A stretch of DNA of 64,000 nucleotides, from the NCBI GenBank assembly GCA_003508835.1, contig PUFA01000311.1:248001-312000 (forward strand). The letters are read 5' to 3'. This stretch comes from Eonycteris spelaea (lineage: Eukaryota; Chordata; Mammalia; Chiroptera; Pteropodidae). Both the position numbers and the translations under genes were made by a program. Numbering within the stretch: position 1 is the first letter of the stretch; the number at the start of each line of letters is the position of its first letter. The notes beneath the pieces were generated by a model. That model searched no databases, was not told where the DNA came from, and saw only the letters and a list, made by a program, of their open reading frames with translations. Positions 11,190-24,098 of this stretch are shown here, piece by piece.

Positions 11190-11470
11190 CTTTAATTCTT
11201 CCAGTTGTCCTTGTCTGCAAGGAAGAAGACAAGCAACAGAAAATGAAGGCTTTGTGTTGGCTGTTTTGTATTCACAATTGATAAGTTATTTGCCCAGAGC
11301 TAAAAATACCTAGGCAGCCATTGGGAGGCAGATGGATGGTGCTTAGCTCAAGATGTTTAATCAAACAGCGACAACCCCAGCAGAGCCATAATTAGCCTCT
11401 GACACCCCAGTGAACTCAAATGAAGAGCCGGAAGCCTTTGACTTCCTGTTGGTCCCCTGGCACCCAGTGA
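11190..11470. promoter_or_regulatory. Repeat-free candidate conserved noncoding element
   Basis: No repeat signature, AT/GC balanced. It contains ctaaaaatacc (MEF2-like), acaattgataag and cataattagc (homeodomain-like). Conservation itself cannot be assessed here; the call rests on motif content and absence of repeats. Confidence 0.25.
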
Positions 11471-11825
11471 CCATCACCCTGGGTCTACAGAACAGCAGAA
11501 ACAAATGAGCATCCTGTGCACAAAGCAGCCTCCAGCTGGAAGTGAGGGGGTGGGCCGTGCGGACAGAGACTCAGCACCTGGGGAGACGCCCAGGGAGAAC
11601 TGGCCAGCAGGGAGGAGCTCAGTGGAGAGGGTGTCAGTCACATGCCCTGGACTGTGAGAAAGTGATGAGATCCTGGCATAGAGAAGAACTCATTGTCTCT
11701 TTATCCCCCACTTAGCTCCAGGCACTGGGGGTGGCGGGTGTCCTCAGAGGCCCTACAGTCTCTCTGAAGGGAACTCTTCCCCCAACTTCCCTCATGCCAT
11801 GTACATGCCAGCTGATGTACACTGT

Positions 11826-11902
11826 TTAAAGAAAAAGGAGGGGGGAGGAGGAGAGAGAGAGAGGCAGGGGAGCAAGGGAGAGAGGAGAAAAGAGAGAGCG
11901 AA
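11826..11902. repeat. GA-rich polypurine tract
   Basis: About 75 bases that are almost pure A/G on the + strand, with GAGA runs, capable in principle of triplex formation. Confidence 0.8.
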
Positions 11903-11999
11903 TGACTTGGTCTGCGTCCACTTAATGGTCAGTCCTCAGCTAATGACGGAAGCAGCTGGACAAGCAGGTGCATTGAACGGGCTCTAATACGTTGTTTCT

Positions 12000-12230
12000 G
12001 AGTCCCGGGTCCAGCTCACACCTCACGTCTGACCAGGCCGGTCTCTTGCCCACTGAGCCTCAGTGTTCCTGTCTCTACAATGGGGCTGTAAACAGTATCC
12101 ATCTCCGACTGTCCCATGAGGATCAGATTTAATGAAAGGAAATCCTCTCAAAAGTGATCCACATATAGTTAAGTGCCTAATAAAGCGAACCATTATTAAT
12201 AAAGGTACCAGTTATTATTAAACGGGCTCA
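12000..12230 (+). repeat. MIR SINE (+)
   Basis: ctcttgcccactgagcctcagtg, tctacaatggggctg, then taagtgcctaataaagcg and a TATT-rich tail. A second weak + copy follows at about 12280-12440 and an antisense one at about 12630-12760. Confidence 0.75.
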
Positions 12231-12949
12231 GCTCTCGTGTAACAGGTATCATGGGTGGGAGAACTGGAAGAGGCATTTGGTGCCTTGTGTCCAACCTTAG
12301 CCATCTCTTAACCCTCTGAGCCTCATGAATATTAAGGGAATGAAAACAGTACTTACTTTATTAGAAAGGATTTAACACTGGGAACTTACTATTAGATGGA
12401 ATAGTAGGTTATGCTTAATATTCTAGATATGGAATATACTTCATGCGTATGAAGACGTGAGCGTGGGGCCTGACGGAGCGAGCATGCGATACCTGTCTGC
12501 TGACCGGAGGGAATGTGGGGGCCCCTCCCCTGTGCTTCCGTGCCTCTCCACATGCTGCTCACTCCTCCTGGAGGACCCCCCTGCCCTGTCTGCCTGCTAA
12601 ACTCCCCAGCCACCTTCCCTGGATATGACCTATGACACTATCATCATTACCATGGCTTTGCTGTTAACTGGCCCATTTTGCAGATCTGGGGACTGAGGCA
12701 CTGGGAAGGGAAGTGGCTGTCCATGGACACACAGGGTCTGCGTCAGAACCCGATGTCAACGAAACTGGGAGGTCGAAGGGCGGTCTCACTGAGAGAGTCT
12801 TCTCTAGAGCCGATTCTCCCACCCTGGAGAGCGAAGCCTAAATCTGCCGGGCCTTCTGCCTCCGCCTCAGGCCTCTGCCTGGTGCAGTCTGTCACCTGGG
12901 CAGGGCTGCTCGCCACACTCACACGTAATGCCCGTGCCCACTCACTGCA

Positions 12950-13460
12950 CACTCTCCCTGTGCCAGGCTCTGAGCGAGGAGCTCTGCGTGACTGAGTCCT
13001 TCTGACCCTCACGGCAGCCCCCTGAACCAGACACCTCCACGATCCCCATCATCCTGATGAGAGGTCTGAGGCTCGCTGCATTCAAACAGCTGGACCTGTG
13101 CGGCTCCAGGGGCCCCCGGCTCCACTAGGCTCCAAAGTTCATGCCTCCGTGTTAAGAAGCCTGTCCTTTCCGGTTATTTCCACTCTGTGTTTGCTGGAGA
13201 GCCACCTCAAGCCCACCTGTCCGTGACAAAACCCCAGGCTGAGGAAACACAGCTGCGCCCATCACTTGTGACGCCTTCACCCCTGACGGCACCATCAAGG
13301 GCTCTCAGATGCCTCCTCACCTTACCAGCTGCCCTGCCTTGCAGGTGGCTGACCCTCTCTGAACGTGTCCTCATTTGTACAATGGAGACCGGGGATACTG
13401 ACGCTCCTATCCCCTGATGGTTTTCTTGAAATTAACTTACCTTTTAAATAAACTAAACTT
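12950..13460. repeat. Two MIR SINEs, antisense then sense
   Basis: 12950-13130: tctgaccctcacggcagcc, gatgagaggtctgaggctcgc (-). 13320-13460: tgaccctctctgaacgtgtcctcatttgtacaatgg (+). Confidence 0.65.
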
Positions 13461-14735
13461 ATTTTATAAGCTGGCTTTTATCGCCGCCCTAAATGGAAAG
13501 AGCAACATTCCCCCAAACACCATTTAAATAAATACGCAACTTTTAAAGTAGAAATGTTCACCAGCAAATGACATAAAATCGTCTCATCTATACAGAACCA
13601 CCCAGCACACAGCAGGTGCTCAACGTGTGGCAGTCCTAAGAAAACGAACTCCGGCACCCAGAAGTGTGGTTTGGAAACTGCTGAGTCTGTTGGCCTATTT
13701 GAATGTGGGTTCCCACTTGAGGCCTGGCAGTTGTCATGGTTACCCAAAGATGCCGCCCTGGTCCAAAAGCCAGAACCAATTCTGCGGTCGAGGGTACGCC
13801 AACTGGGTGGCAAGGCTGGCTCCAGCCCCGCAGCAGCCCGGACGCTGACTCACTGACCCCGCCACCCCGAGTCCGACCGCCCGGGATGGCAGCTCTTAGG
13901 TCCTGCCAACGACTCATCTGCAAGAGGCAGCCGAAGCCTACTAGTGCTGGTCCACGCCGCTTTGTTAATTTCGGGGGAAAGCCAGGGAGGCCCAGGACCC
14001 TCGGGACAAGCCCACATGTGCGCCCCACCCCGGCAGACAGCCAACCCACTGCGGCACTGCGAAGCCCAGGCACGCCTGTGACTCAACATGGCTCCCAGTC
14101 ATTTGCCATCCTGCCCCAGGCTGTGCGCTCCATCTCGGCAGGGGGCCCACAAGGAAGGCAGTTCAGAGAACCAAGAAGCACAAACCCTGGTTCTGAAAAG
14201 CATCCACGCAAGTGCTAAACGTGGAGCACTCGTGACCTGGGCATGCGGAGTCACCCCTGCCACAGTCGATCGGTCAACAGGGGTCTCCCCGAGAAAACTG
14301 ACAGAGAGGAACGTGATAGTAATGCTCCAAAGTAAACCAGGTGTCAAAATCAGAACTATGGCTCTAAAAAAACAAAGGCTATTGCAGAAAACGCAAGAGA
14401 CAACTGAGCCATCATGTAGAAACGGCGCGTAAGGGTTGAGAGCCACAGATAATGACCGACGATCTTCTCCAGGGAGCAGAGGGACGGAGTGAGGGCGGGA
14501 GGAAGGACACAGCTGCGGCGAGAAGGACTAGGTCAGGGGCAACAGAGAGCGTCTGGATCGGGTGACAGGGCTGTTAGTGCCTGGACGACCTGTGAATGGA
14601 GACTAGAATCTTCTCTGGATTCTTTGAGAGCTCAGACTCTCTCCTGCTCACCTGTGCTTCCGGCGCAAGGCCTGGCCTCTAGCTCAGCAACTGTCTGCTG
14701 AACTGGCCAGGTGTGAAAAGTCACCATAGACGACA
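13461..14735. repeat. Intron with MLT1-like LTR scrap (14190-14290)
   Basis: gtgacctgggcatgcggagtcacc and gccacagtcgatcggtcaac parallel the larger block at 16270-16690 (acctgggcatgtggtgccacg, ccacagtctattggtcaaa), so both belong to one old repeat family. L2-like tails occur at about 13590-13640 and 14610-14710. The rest is unassigned. Confidence 0.45.
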
Positions 14736-14739
14736 GTCA

Positions 14740-14870
14740 CCGAGCGCTCGCTAAGCTCAGCCTCTTGCACACGGTTCCATACAGTAATGACCCATGAGGG
14801 TGTTCCATATGCCCATTTCACAGATGTAGGAACTGAGGCTCAGAGAGAAAAAACCACTTTGCTTCGCAAC
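14740..14870 (-). repeat. MIR SINE (-), partial
   Basis: cccatttcacagatgtaggaactgaggctcagagag is the antisense MIR core. Confidence 0.8.
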
Positions 14871-14879
14871 CTCTTCCAA

Positions 14880-16020
14880 TTAAGATAGGTTCTCAAGTAC
14901 CTGGATAATTTGGGGGCGAGGTTCAGCCTGTAAGAAGCACAAGGCCTCTTCCGGGAACCTGGAAGCCATCGCTCACGGATGGACTTCCCCGGAGGGTGGG
15001 ATCCCACTGCCTGACCGCCTCTTCGCTGGCCCGCAGCGTTGTGTGCCCCTAATAACCAGTTGCCGGAAGGACAGGCCACACTCCAAGCGTCTGCCTTGGG
15101 GCAAGTAGGACCATGGGAAACATGGCTGGCCGCTGGCCAGAGGGCAGCAGCTGAGGCTGTAACCACAGCAGGGCACAGCTGCCCTCGGGAGGCTCCTCTC
15201 CTGGGAGTCCCAGAGCAGAACCTCTGAAGACCTCCCAGCACCACCCACAGAGGCTGAAAAGACTGACACCAAGCCCCGCTGGCGTCCCCTTTTACTTCCC
15301 CTTCCTTCTGCTCCAAGAATGGAGGAGGTGGCAGTCACCAGGAGGTGATGTCCCATCATGAGATTCAGTCTCCACTCCCCAGCTGATCTAAACAAGGCCA
15401 GTGCTGACTTCTCACCTGGGAGGCTTAGAGGTTGCTTCTTCTAAAACTCTGTCCCCGGGGCACGTCCTGGGAATGGCTCCGAGAGCAGCATCGAAGCATT
15501 CCCAGGGCCAGGGGTCCCTGTGTGCCTGCGGGCACGAGGGACGGCTCTTCTAGTGCAGAAGACAGGCAAGGAAGGAGGAGGGTTGTATTTAAGTCACAGG
15601 GGAGGGAGGATGGCTGAAAGGGGTGAATGGCTCTTTTCGGGGCAGTCACGAGAACATAATTTAGGATGCAGAAAAGAGGATTTGCAGAAGGTAATCCCAG
15701 AAATTTAACCAGCCCAGATAAGCAATTCTCTACCTTTTTCTGAAGACTGGCATGGGTCAAGCAAATGCGTTTCCACGGCCTGCTCCTGTTCACATAACTG
15801 CCATGGCAATCAAAAAGTCCTTCTTGGTGTCTACCCTTTTGGTGCTCCAACCTGAGCTCTTTTTCTTACAAAGCCTCTTAGCTACCTTTAAGAAGGGAGG
15901 GAGGGAGGGAGAGTAGGAAGGGGAGGGTAGGGGAGGGGCTCTGGGTGAAAGCCCCAGGGGAGCTCATAGCTCCCTTTGAACCGGAATTCCTATGTGAGGG
16001 AATTTATTCTATGGAAATAT
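14880..16020. other. Intronic stretch without recognised repeat except G-rich tract
   Basis: Unique-looking sequence with short open frames on both strands. Nothing beyond the (GGGA)n tract at 15890 could be named. Confidence 0.5.
15890..15940. repeat. (GGGA)n G-rich tract
   Basis: Repeated GGGA followed by GGGGAGGG and GGGGAGGGG. At least four G-runs with short loops give a G-quadruplex-capable sequence on the + strand. Confidence 0.85.
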
Positions 16021-16250
16021 GCAAAGATGCTTAACGAAGCTCTTTAGTGATCAAAAAATAAAATAAGTAATATCTAGCCATGGGTGAATAGTTTGTGAAT
16101 GTTATTGACATTGGAAAAAATGCATGATTTATTTCTAACTGGAAAAAAAAATCAACTTGCACAATAATATTATTTTCTGATCTCGTTTTGTGACCATCCT
16201 TATTATTAATTATGCTTATAAATATAGGCATATAAACATCTGGAGATAAC
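16021..16250. repeat. Probable old L1 3'UTR fragment
   Basis: AT-rich sequence (ttgacattggaaaaaatgcatgat ... ctggaaaaaaaaatcaacttgcacaat) resembles L1M-type 3' ends, compare 52300-52620. Diverged, so only a tentative call. Confidence 0.4.
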
Positions 16251-16269
16251 CAACACCAAGTGGTTAATA

Positions 16270-16690
16270 CATCTCTGTTCTGGTTATCTGCTGCAGCACA
16301 GCGACCCACCTTAAAACTTAGAGGCTTAAAATAACGACTGATGATTATCATGGCATTTGGGCTGGCTGGGTTTAGCTGGGTGGCTCTTGCCAGGGGCAGC
16401 TGGGACTGCAGTCACTTGGGAGTTCCACTGAGCTGGCTCAAGATGGCTTGTATGGTTGTTGGATGTCAGCCACGAGCTCCCTGGGGCTTTCACCCAGAGC
16501 CCGTGCACGTGAATTCTCCGTGGGCTTGGGCTTCTGACAGCTGGGTTCCAAAAGGCGCACTTCAACAAGTATGCAGAAGGACCACTTATGACCTGGGCAT
16601 GTGGTGCCACGCCTGCCACAGTCTATTGGTCAAAATTAAGTCACAGGTCCAGTTCCAGCCCAAGGGGACAAGACTCTACAAAGGTGTAAA
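16270..16690 (-). mobile_element. MLT1-like (ERVL-MaLR) solo LTR, antisense
   Basis: gttatctgctgcagcac, ccaccttaaaacttagaggcttaaaataacgac is the reverse of the typical LTR end. It continues through a long diverged body to ctattggtcaaaattaagtcacagg. No internal retroviral coding region is present. Confidence 0.65.
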
Positions 16691-16819
16691 TACCAGGAAG
16701 CCGCTCGCCTCACAGCCATCGATGAGGCTAGATACAGCATCGTCTCTGGAAGATGGGATTTGGGCAGACTTTCACTTCCTTATTTCAAAGTAGGAGCTAA
16801 ATGTACAAACTCGGGACAC

Positions 16820-17020
16820 AAAAAGCCTGGTTTATTGTGCTGTCTTACCACTTATTGCTGTGTAGCCTTAGATAAGTTACTTAACCTCTCTGAGCCTCCA
16901 TGCTCTTCAGCAATAGTACAAATCTCATGGGGTGGTTGTGAAGATTAAGTGAGATATTGTGTGTAAGATGCTTCAAAATACCCTGTTCATAGTGAAGTCA
17001 GCTAATAATATTATATTTAA
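16820..17020 (+). repeat. MIR SINE (+)
   Basis: ttaccacttattgctgtgtagccttagataagttacttaacctctctgagcctc is among the best-preserved MIR cores in the window, followed by ggttgtgaagattaagtgag. Confidence 0.92.
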
Positions 17021-17029
17021 TTTTTTATA

Positions 17030-19435
17030 AGTGTTTTACTTTTGTAATTAAAAAAATGAATTTTAAAGACAAAAAAGAAAAGGAAGTAAGAGGTACAAAC
17101 TCCGAACTCCCTGACGATGCTCCGTCCCAAATGCCCCTCCCAAGTAACCTGCAGGGACCTCTCAGTCCTCATGGACACAGAAGATGCCTCTGAAAGCCCT
17201 TGGCCCTTTCCCTCTGCACCAGGAGGCCGTTCCGTGGTGCAGTCTGACAGCCCGCGTGTGTCATTTTCTCAGCCGCTCCCCAAATCCTCTCAAATCTGAG
17301 CACAGTAAGCTGCGAAAAGTACAGGAAATGAATTCCCCCAAGAATATAACCAAGAAAGCATTGCAGGCACAAAACATGAGCTTTGTATTACCCGAGAGCC
17401 TAAACCCATCCAGTGACACTAATGACAGACAGGATCTGCCTCCTAGAAGCTCGGACATTCTGGTCATGGAGTCCACTGGGGCTCGCTTGCTTGGACAGGC
17501 TGAGTTTCCACAACGGAGTCTTGGGTTAGTTAGTCTGAGAGAAAAGCTGAGACATGGAATTTCAGGCAGTGGTGACTTGGGTTTCTTCGCTTATTCGCCC
17601 ATTATAAACGCAGATAGATTCTGTCAATAATGCTCCCTTTCTTTGAGGAAAAACATGCCACTGTGAAAATGAACAGATTTTTTGATGTGGTCCCAGAATC
17701 ACAGCAAATGTCAAGCCTTTAAGAGTTGAAAACTGCCTTCTCATTTCTTTTTCAGAAAATCGATACACAAGCAACCTTCCTTTCCCCTGTGGGCCTCTGT
17801 GGCCCACGGGTCTCTCTCATCCGGAGGATCTCCTAAGTGGTCTCGATGGTGCCCTGGGGGCATCTACCTCTACAAAAGGAATGGGAAACTCAGTGTCTGT
17901 GGGTTAGTTTCTCCAGGGAGCAATTACTAGAAACTTAAGGAAATGTCAAATATGAATACCTAGCAATTTCCTTAGCAGCTGATGACTTGCCTGACTTAAA
18001 GCATTAATTAGATGGGGCAGAAATATTTTTAAAGAGTTTGGATATGGAGAATTTTCAGTACCACACTTCAAGCAGGGTTCAACCGGGGAATGAGAGACAG
18101 CGGTGAGCTCACACTCTCTGCAGAATATTTATAGCCTTTTTTCTAGGGAGACCCCAGCACTATTCATTCCTGCTTCCTCAGAGCCTGGGTGGGGGTGGGG
18201 TGGGGTGGGGTGGGAGGTGGGGACGCAAGAAAGAACATAAGCATCGCTTAATGGCTAGGGAAAAAGAGGTTCTGAGAAATGATGGCAATTTTCTAAGTCA
18301 GGGCAACCCCTTTCCTCCAGCTGAGAATCCTTTCCAAGGACCAAAAATCAGCAAAGCAGAACTTTACATGCCTTAAAGTCAGACGGAGCTACAGTCACTT
18401 TCTGCCTCCCTCACTCGGTATGTGGTTTGAGGCAAATGACCTAAAAATCCAAACAGGGGTCTCAAAAATATAATGTTGAGTGCAAAAGCAGCGTGTTAAG
18501 AGTTTACCAACTCGGCCCTGACTGCAGCTCTGTGGGGGATGAAGGGAAAGGATGGAGCTGGAGCAATTTCAAAGGGGACTTCAACGTCTCTAAAGGGTCA
18601 CTTTTGTTTTTTTAAAGAATTGAAGCAAAGATGGCAAAATGTTAAAAATCTGTTTAATTCATGTACATCAGGGTGTGCATGTTACGAGGCTTTTTTACAT
18701 GTGAACTATTGCATAGTATTTTAAAGAGAGAAAGAGAAAGCCAGGTCCAGATGCCAGGTCTTCCGCTGGACGCAGACAAGGGACACAAGTTCCCTGAGAT
18801 TCTCGTTTACAAAACAGGATGAATGGTGTTCAAGTTTCAGAGTCAACTGTGAGCGTTAACGAGAATGAACATGTAGAGTGACTTCGACACATTATCCATT
18901 GGAATATTGTTCTAGAGTGAGTCCCTAATGGCTTTCCACATGCTTCTTGTTCAAAGAGACGTTTGTTTTTAAAACCGATCGGAAATTATGTGGGTACATT
19001 TTCAAAACAAATCTGACCCCAAGAAAAATATACATCACTACTATTTATGCAAAAACTCTATATACGCATATTATATGAATATATATAAAGATTACTTACG
19101 AACTGTGATCGCCCCAATAGAGGGGTACGCGGGTGGCTGGAGATCAAGAATGAAGGGAAATTCTACTTTTCTCTGCTATTAGTTTTAATTATGTACCATG
19201 TACGTAGATTACTTACTCTGAAAATAAGTATAATTTATTTTTAAATTAACCTGAAGGTCATGACCTTCTCCACTTCTTCGATTTTAAGTCCGCTTAGAAA
19301 GGAAAGGACCTAAAATCCAATTTCTAAAAAGGTTTTTACGAGGTCATACAGTCCGGTCTCCTACACAAACGCGAGGCACGAAAAGCCGTCCCAGCCCCAT
19401 ATTCCGCAAATGGTCGGACAAAAGAAAGAGCGTGG
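17030..19435. other. Distal intron upstream of exon 2, mostly unique
   Basis: Contains the GGGGT tract and two very weak MIR-like patches (about 18360-18450, 18740-18890). The segment 17930-18110 is repeat-free and AT-rich with cattaattag and aaatatttttaaag. No coding potential recognised. Confidence 0.5.
18187..18222. repeat. (GGGGT)n tract, G-quadruplex-capable
   Basis: Seven or more G-runs of 3-5 bases separated by a single T or A, on the + strand (the GPR139 transcript strand), 1.55 kb upstream of the exon 2 acceptor. Confidence 0.9.
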
Positions 19436-19439
19436 ATTG

Positions 19440-19600
19440 AGGACTCGGAAATCTAGGCTTGGTCCTGTCACCAGGACTGACTGACTGTGTGATTCTAAAC
19501 TAGCTCCCTAAGCTCTCTGAGCCCCGGTAAAGTGAGGACAGGAGTGGCGCCACCTGTCACGACTGTGTGAGAACAGCTAAACTATAGTAAGAGCATAAAA
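19440..19600 (+). repeat. MIR SINE (+) close to exon 2
   Basis: ctgactgtgtgattctaaactagctccctaagctctctgagcc follows the MIR core. It ends about 170 bases before the splice acceptor. Confidence 0.75.
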
Positions 19601-19640
19601 CTGTGACAAAATAGTATCCAGCTGTCCGTATGAGGTGTGA

Positions 19641-20708
<1,068 letters not shown>

Positions 20709-22007
20709 CCCCATTGGTTTGGCACCTGGTGCCTCTGTCTAATCCACTTCCAGGGGAGGGTGGCCCAAGCGACAGCTGAACGGCTCTCCTTAAGAGTGCT
20801 AACCTGACTTCCTGTCTTCACAGACTCAGCACCTCTCAGACCGGAAGATGAGAAAAGATGGCAGGGAAGAAAGAAGGGCGTGAACCTTGTTTCCATTTGT
20901 GCGTTTATTTTCACAAAGTCATGTGGACGGCTAAAGCTCCTACCAGTTTGAAGATGCCATTGGAGGTTATGTCACCATCCTGTGGCCAGTAAGGACATCC
21001 AGTAGAGAAATAGTCTGTGACTTAGCTTTGGCACAGTCCTCAGTCACTGGGAACTGCTCATTCACGTGACACGTCAAGCCACAGTAGCACCTTAGCTGAG
21101 CCCACACTCTTTTTTTGCCAAGAGCTGGGTCATCCATCGCTTCCGGGTGCTGCTCCCAGCAGCTAACAGTGCTGACCGATTCGGGATTTTCCCAAGGTGC
21201 CCTTAGTCCTGAGAGGGTTGTGGTCTTGAAGTGGCCTTGGCACCCCCAGCTGCACAATGACACTGTGAGGGCAGGGGCATATTGAGTCCCATCCAGACTC
21301 TGGCTAGAGCTTCTTTGGAAAGGCTCCAAACCCACATAACTCTGACCCTCAGACCTGGGGTCCAAGAGGCAGTCTTTCTATTCGCCATGATGTACAGATT
21401 TTATCTAGCTCCTCCAAAACAAAGACCCTGCCTGGTGCATGGGAGGGGGAAGGAGGATTTCTTGAGCCCAGAAAAACAAAAAAAATAAGCCCACTCTTGC
21501 CATTGTTCCAATTCATCCCTGTGCCAGCTGCGTACAGTCCTTTTATTCAAAACAGCTTCTCGTCGCAGTTACCACTGAGGCTTCCTGGAGAAGCTCTGAC
21601 ACAGAGTAGCCAGCCCCGCCTCCTCGCTTGCTGAAGCCCTCGCCAAATTGCTTTCTTTGAAGTGACTTCCGAACTGGATTTAATTTTCGAGGGTCAGGAA
21701 CCGTATAGCTCTCCAGGTGTGGAGAGAGGCACTCTCGGCCCTGCCCCCCAACCCCAGTCAGCTGGCTGGCTTTGCCATCCGGCCACAAATACAGACGAAA
21801 TAGACATGGAAAGGTGCCCCGTGTTGTCTGCTTGTCTGCCCTTGGATGCAGACAAGGGGTAGCTCCGAGGGGCGGTGCCAGTTTTCCGTGAAGCTATTTA
21901 ACCCAGATCCTTTGCAAAATGATAAAGTATGAGTTTATTTATTTCCTCCTTGCCTGTCCAAGGCAGGAACAGTTCAAGGGGGGGGGGCTTCCCTGGGAAT
22001 TACCACT

Positions 22008-22040
22008 TTGTGTGTATGTGCATGCGTGTGTGTGCGCACG

Positions 22041-22083
<43 letters not shown>
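22008..22083. repeat. (TG)n-(CA)n microsatellite within the presumed 3'UTR
   Basis: Alternating tgtgtatgtgcatgcgtgtgtgtgcg passes into cgcacgcacgcaca and then about 25 CA units. The whole run alternates purine and pyrimidine, and the TG/CA inversion could form a hairpin or Z-DNA. It would lie in the GPR139 mRNA. Confidence 0.93.
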
Positions 22084-22085
<2 letters not shown>

Positions 22086-22631
22086 CTATTAGGCTCCTAT
22101 GTATCCAGTGATGTGTTTTGAAAGAGAAAAGACATTGGAGTTCCTCTGAGCCTTTTTTTTCTCTCCAAATTCCCAGTATTTGAAATCATCCCTGTTTGGA
22201 AAGAAATTTCCCAACTTTGGAACTGCATAATGTTTTCAGGACCTCAGGCTGGATTTTTACTGCATTTTTGCTTCTAAATGAGAAGGCCTGTCTAATCCTT
22301 TTTAAGGGGAACTTGGCAGTAAATGCGTACAGTAACACAAGCCCTAAACTTCAGCCAATGCCCTCAGTACTCAGTATAATCGTAAGCCATATTCGTGCTG
22401 ATTTTAATTCCTACTCCCTTTAAACGGCTGTAATAGAGTCTCATCTTATCCAAAGATTAGATTCCAAAGTCAGTGCAAGATACAACAATCTGGCAGGCTC
22501 AGTTGCCTCTGCAAAGTTCTTAGGAATCAGCCCAGTTGGGACCATATTCTAGCCCGTAGAAAACCTAACACAGCTGAGCACAGCTAAGTCTGTCTCCAGC
22601 AATGAACAGGTGGCTGGTTTTTTGTTTTGGG

Positions 22632-22654
22632 TTTTTTTTTTTTTTTTTTTTTTT
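22632..22654. repeat. Poly(T) run
   Basis: About 23 consecutive T preceded by other T-rich sequence. On the minus strand it is an A-run, but I see no SINE or processed pseudogene attached to it. Confidence 0.9.
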
Positions 22655-23012
22655 GGCTGAGGACAAGACAGAGTTGGCTTGTGTTTAGGGGCCATATTGT
22701 ATGACTAACATATCTGAGAACATTAGGATCACACTGGTGCAGCAAGGTGCTCCCACGAGGGAAGGTTCGTGAAAGTCGTCTGAGGGGCAAACAGACTCGT
22801 GTCTCCAACGTCACCAGTGACACAGTCTCCCCAGAGCACATGTGCATCGAGTGGAAAAGTGGGCAGACTCCCCAGATCCTATAAATTGCATCTCTCTCTA
22901 TTTCTTTTCTGCCAAGCACGTATGGTCAAATGCGTGTTCATTTCATGTGTGTGCAATGTGACTCCACCACACTCCCTTATGAATGAACACTGACCAAAGG
23001 CTACCTACACTG

Positions 23013-23034
23013 AATATATATATATATACACACA
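23013..23034. repeat. (TA)n/(CA)n repeat
   Basis: Short TA dinucleotide run followed by acacac in the presumed 3'UTR. Confidence 0.85.
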
Positions 23035-23534
23035 TTTATTTTTTAAATGCATAGCTCTGAAAAAATGCTACTTGGAGCTATACATGAATGAATCACAGTG
23101 CAATATCTATAAAGGTCAAGCAATTCCTTTTTCGGAATGTACGTAAGATGGAAAACGTGTATGTGGATCTCAATGCTCTCTGCTCCACGTTTTTAATTAT
23201 ATGTAAAAGTTCATTGTTGATATTTAAAAAGTAAAAACTGCTGTGCATCTGGAATGTTTTCCTCGTGTACTAATCTGTTACTTCTCTTGACAACAGAGAC
23301 TATACCAAGTAGTATCGTGGTCTCTTTTCCTTCTGACTATATTTTACATTTTGATAAAATAATATATAAAAGAGATCTGATTCTTGAAGGCACTCCAATG
23401 AGTTTCTGTGTTCTGGTTAAAATGCACACGTGAATGCCCATTGGGTTAGGTCGATATATATCTTTTAAAATTTTTCTCAGATAATCTACAAATTTTTAAT
23501 TTATTATTATTTATAGTAATAATTATGGAAAATA

Positions 23535-23540
23535 ATTAAA
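23535..23540 (+). terminator. Candidate proximal poly(A) signal (ATTAAA)
   Basis: ATTAAA is followed within a few bases by a strongly U/GU-rich tract (ggtgtttttgtttctgttttt), the usual downstream element, although it begins unusually close to the hexamer. It could produce a shorter GPR139 3'UTR. Confidence 0.35.
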
Positions 23541-23967
23541 AGGTGTTTTTGTTTCTGTTTTTTTAATTTAAGTCTTTTCTTTCAGGCCAGTTTTGGAAAC
23601 AAAGCCTTGAATTTTAAAGCCTGTCATGTAAACAGCTGCTGTTGATGGCACTTAAGTAATTGCCTTATATCGGGTTTTTGTGATGCTTCCTCCTTCGAAG
23701 ACTGTTAACTAGCACCTCTCGTTGTGAGATCTGTGTCCTTCCCGGACATGCAGTGACACTAAGCATGCACATGCTGTGTCTTTCCACTGAACAATGCAAG
23801 GACGAAAATGTCTCCAGGGGAAGGAAATGAGGAGGATCACAGACAAACCATAAGAGACAGACCACGAAAAGGCATGAACTTCCATTTTGCAAACCCTCTG
23901 CAATTGGAAAAGATTGCTTTGCACAGTTGGTACCTACTGGTCCAACATGGGGGGCCCGTCGGAAGTG

Positions 23968-23973
23968 AATAAA
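23968..23973 (+). terminator. Candidate poly(A) signal (AATAAA)
   Basis: A canonical hexamer in the distal part of the presumed GPR139 3'UTR. The downstream sequence is only modestly GU-rich (aatgttggct), so it may be weaker than the signal at 24093. Confidence 0.35.
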
Positions 23974-24092
23974 AGACTCTAATGTTGGCTATTCCAGTTC
24001 AAAGGTGGAATAGAATGTTACCATAGAAAAAGAGTAAATGTTCATATTTTCTTAACCAGATAATATATTGTGTTTAGACTTGTTTGTATTAT

Positions 24093-24098
24093 AATAAA
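24093..24098 (+). terminator. GPR139: Candidate distal poly(A) signal of GPR139 (AATAAA)
   Basis: Canonical AATAAA with a GU-rich element (ctttgtgtttggc) about 18-30 bases downstream, the expected geometry for cleavage near 24110-24118. Recognisable ancient repeats resume soon after, consistent with the end of the transcription unit. Confidence 0.5.

Noticed and set aside
22620..22655. Poly(T) as the tail of an antisense processed pseudogene or SINE
   Set aside because: No retroposed body or target-site duplication could be seen next to it.
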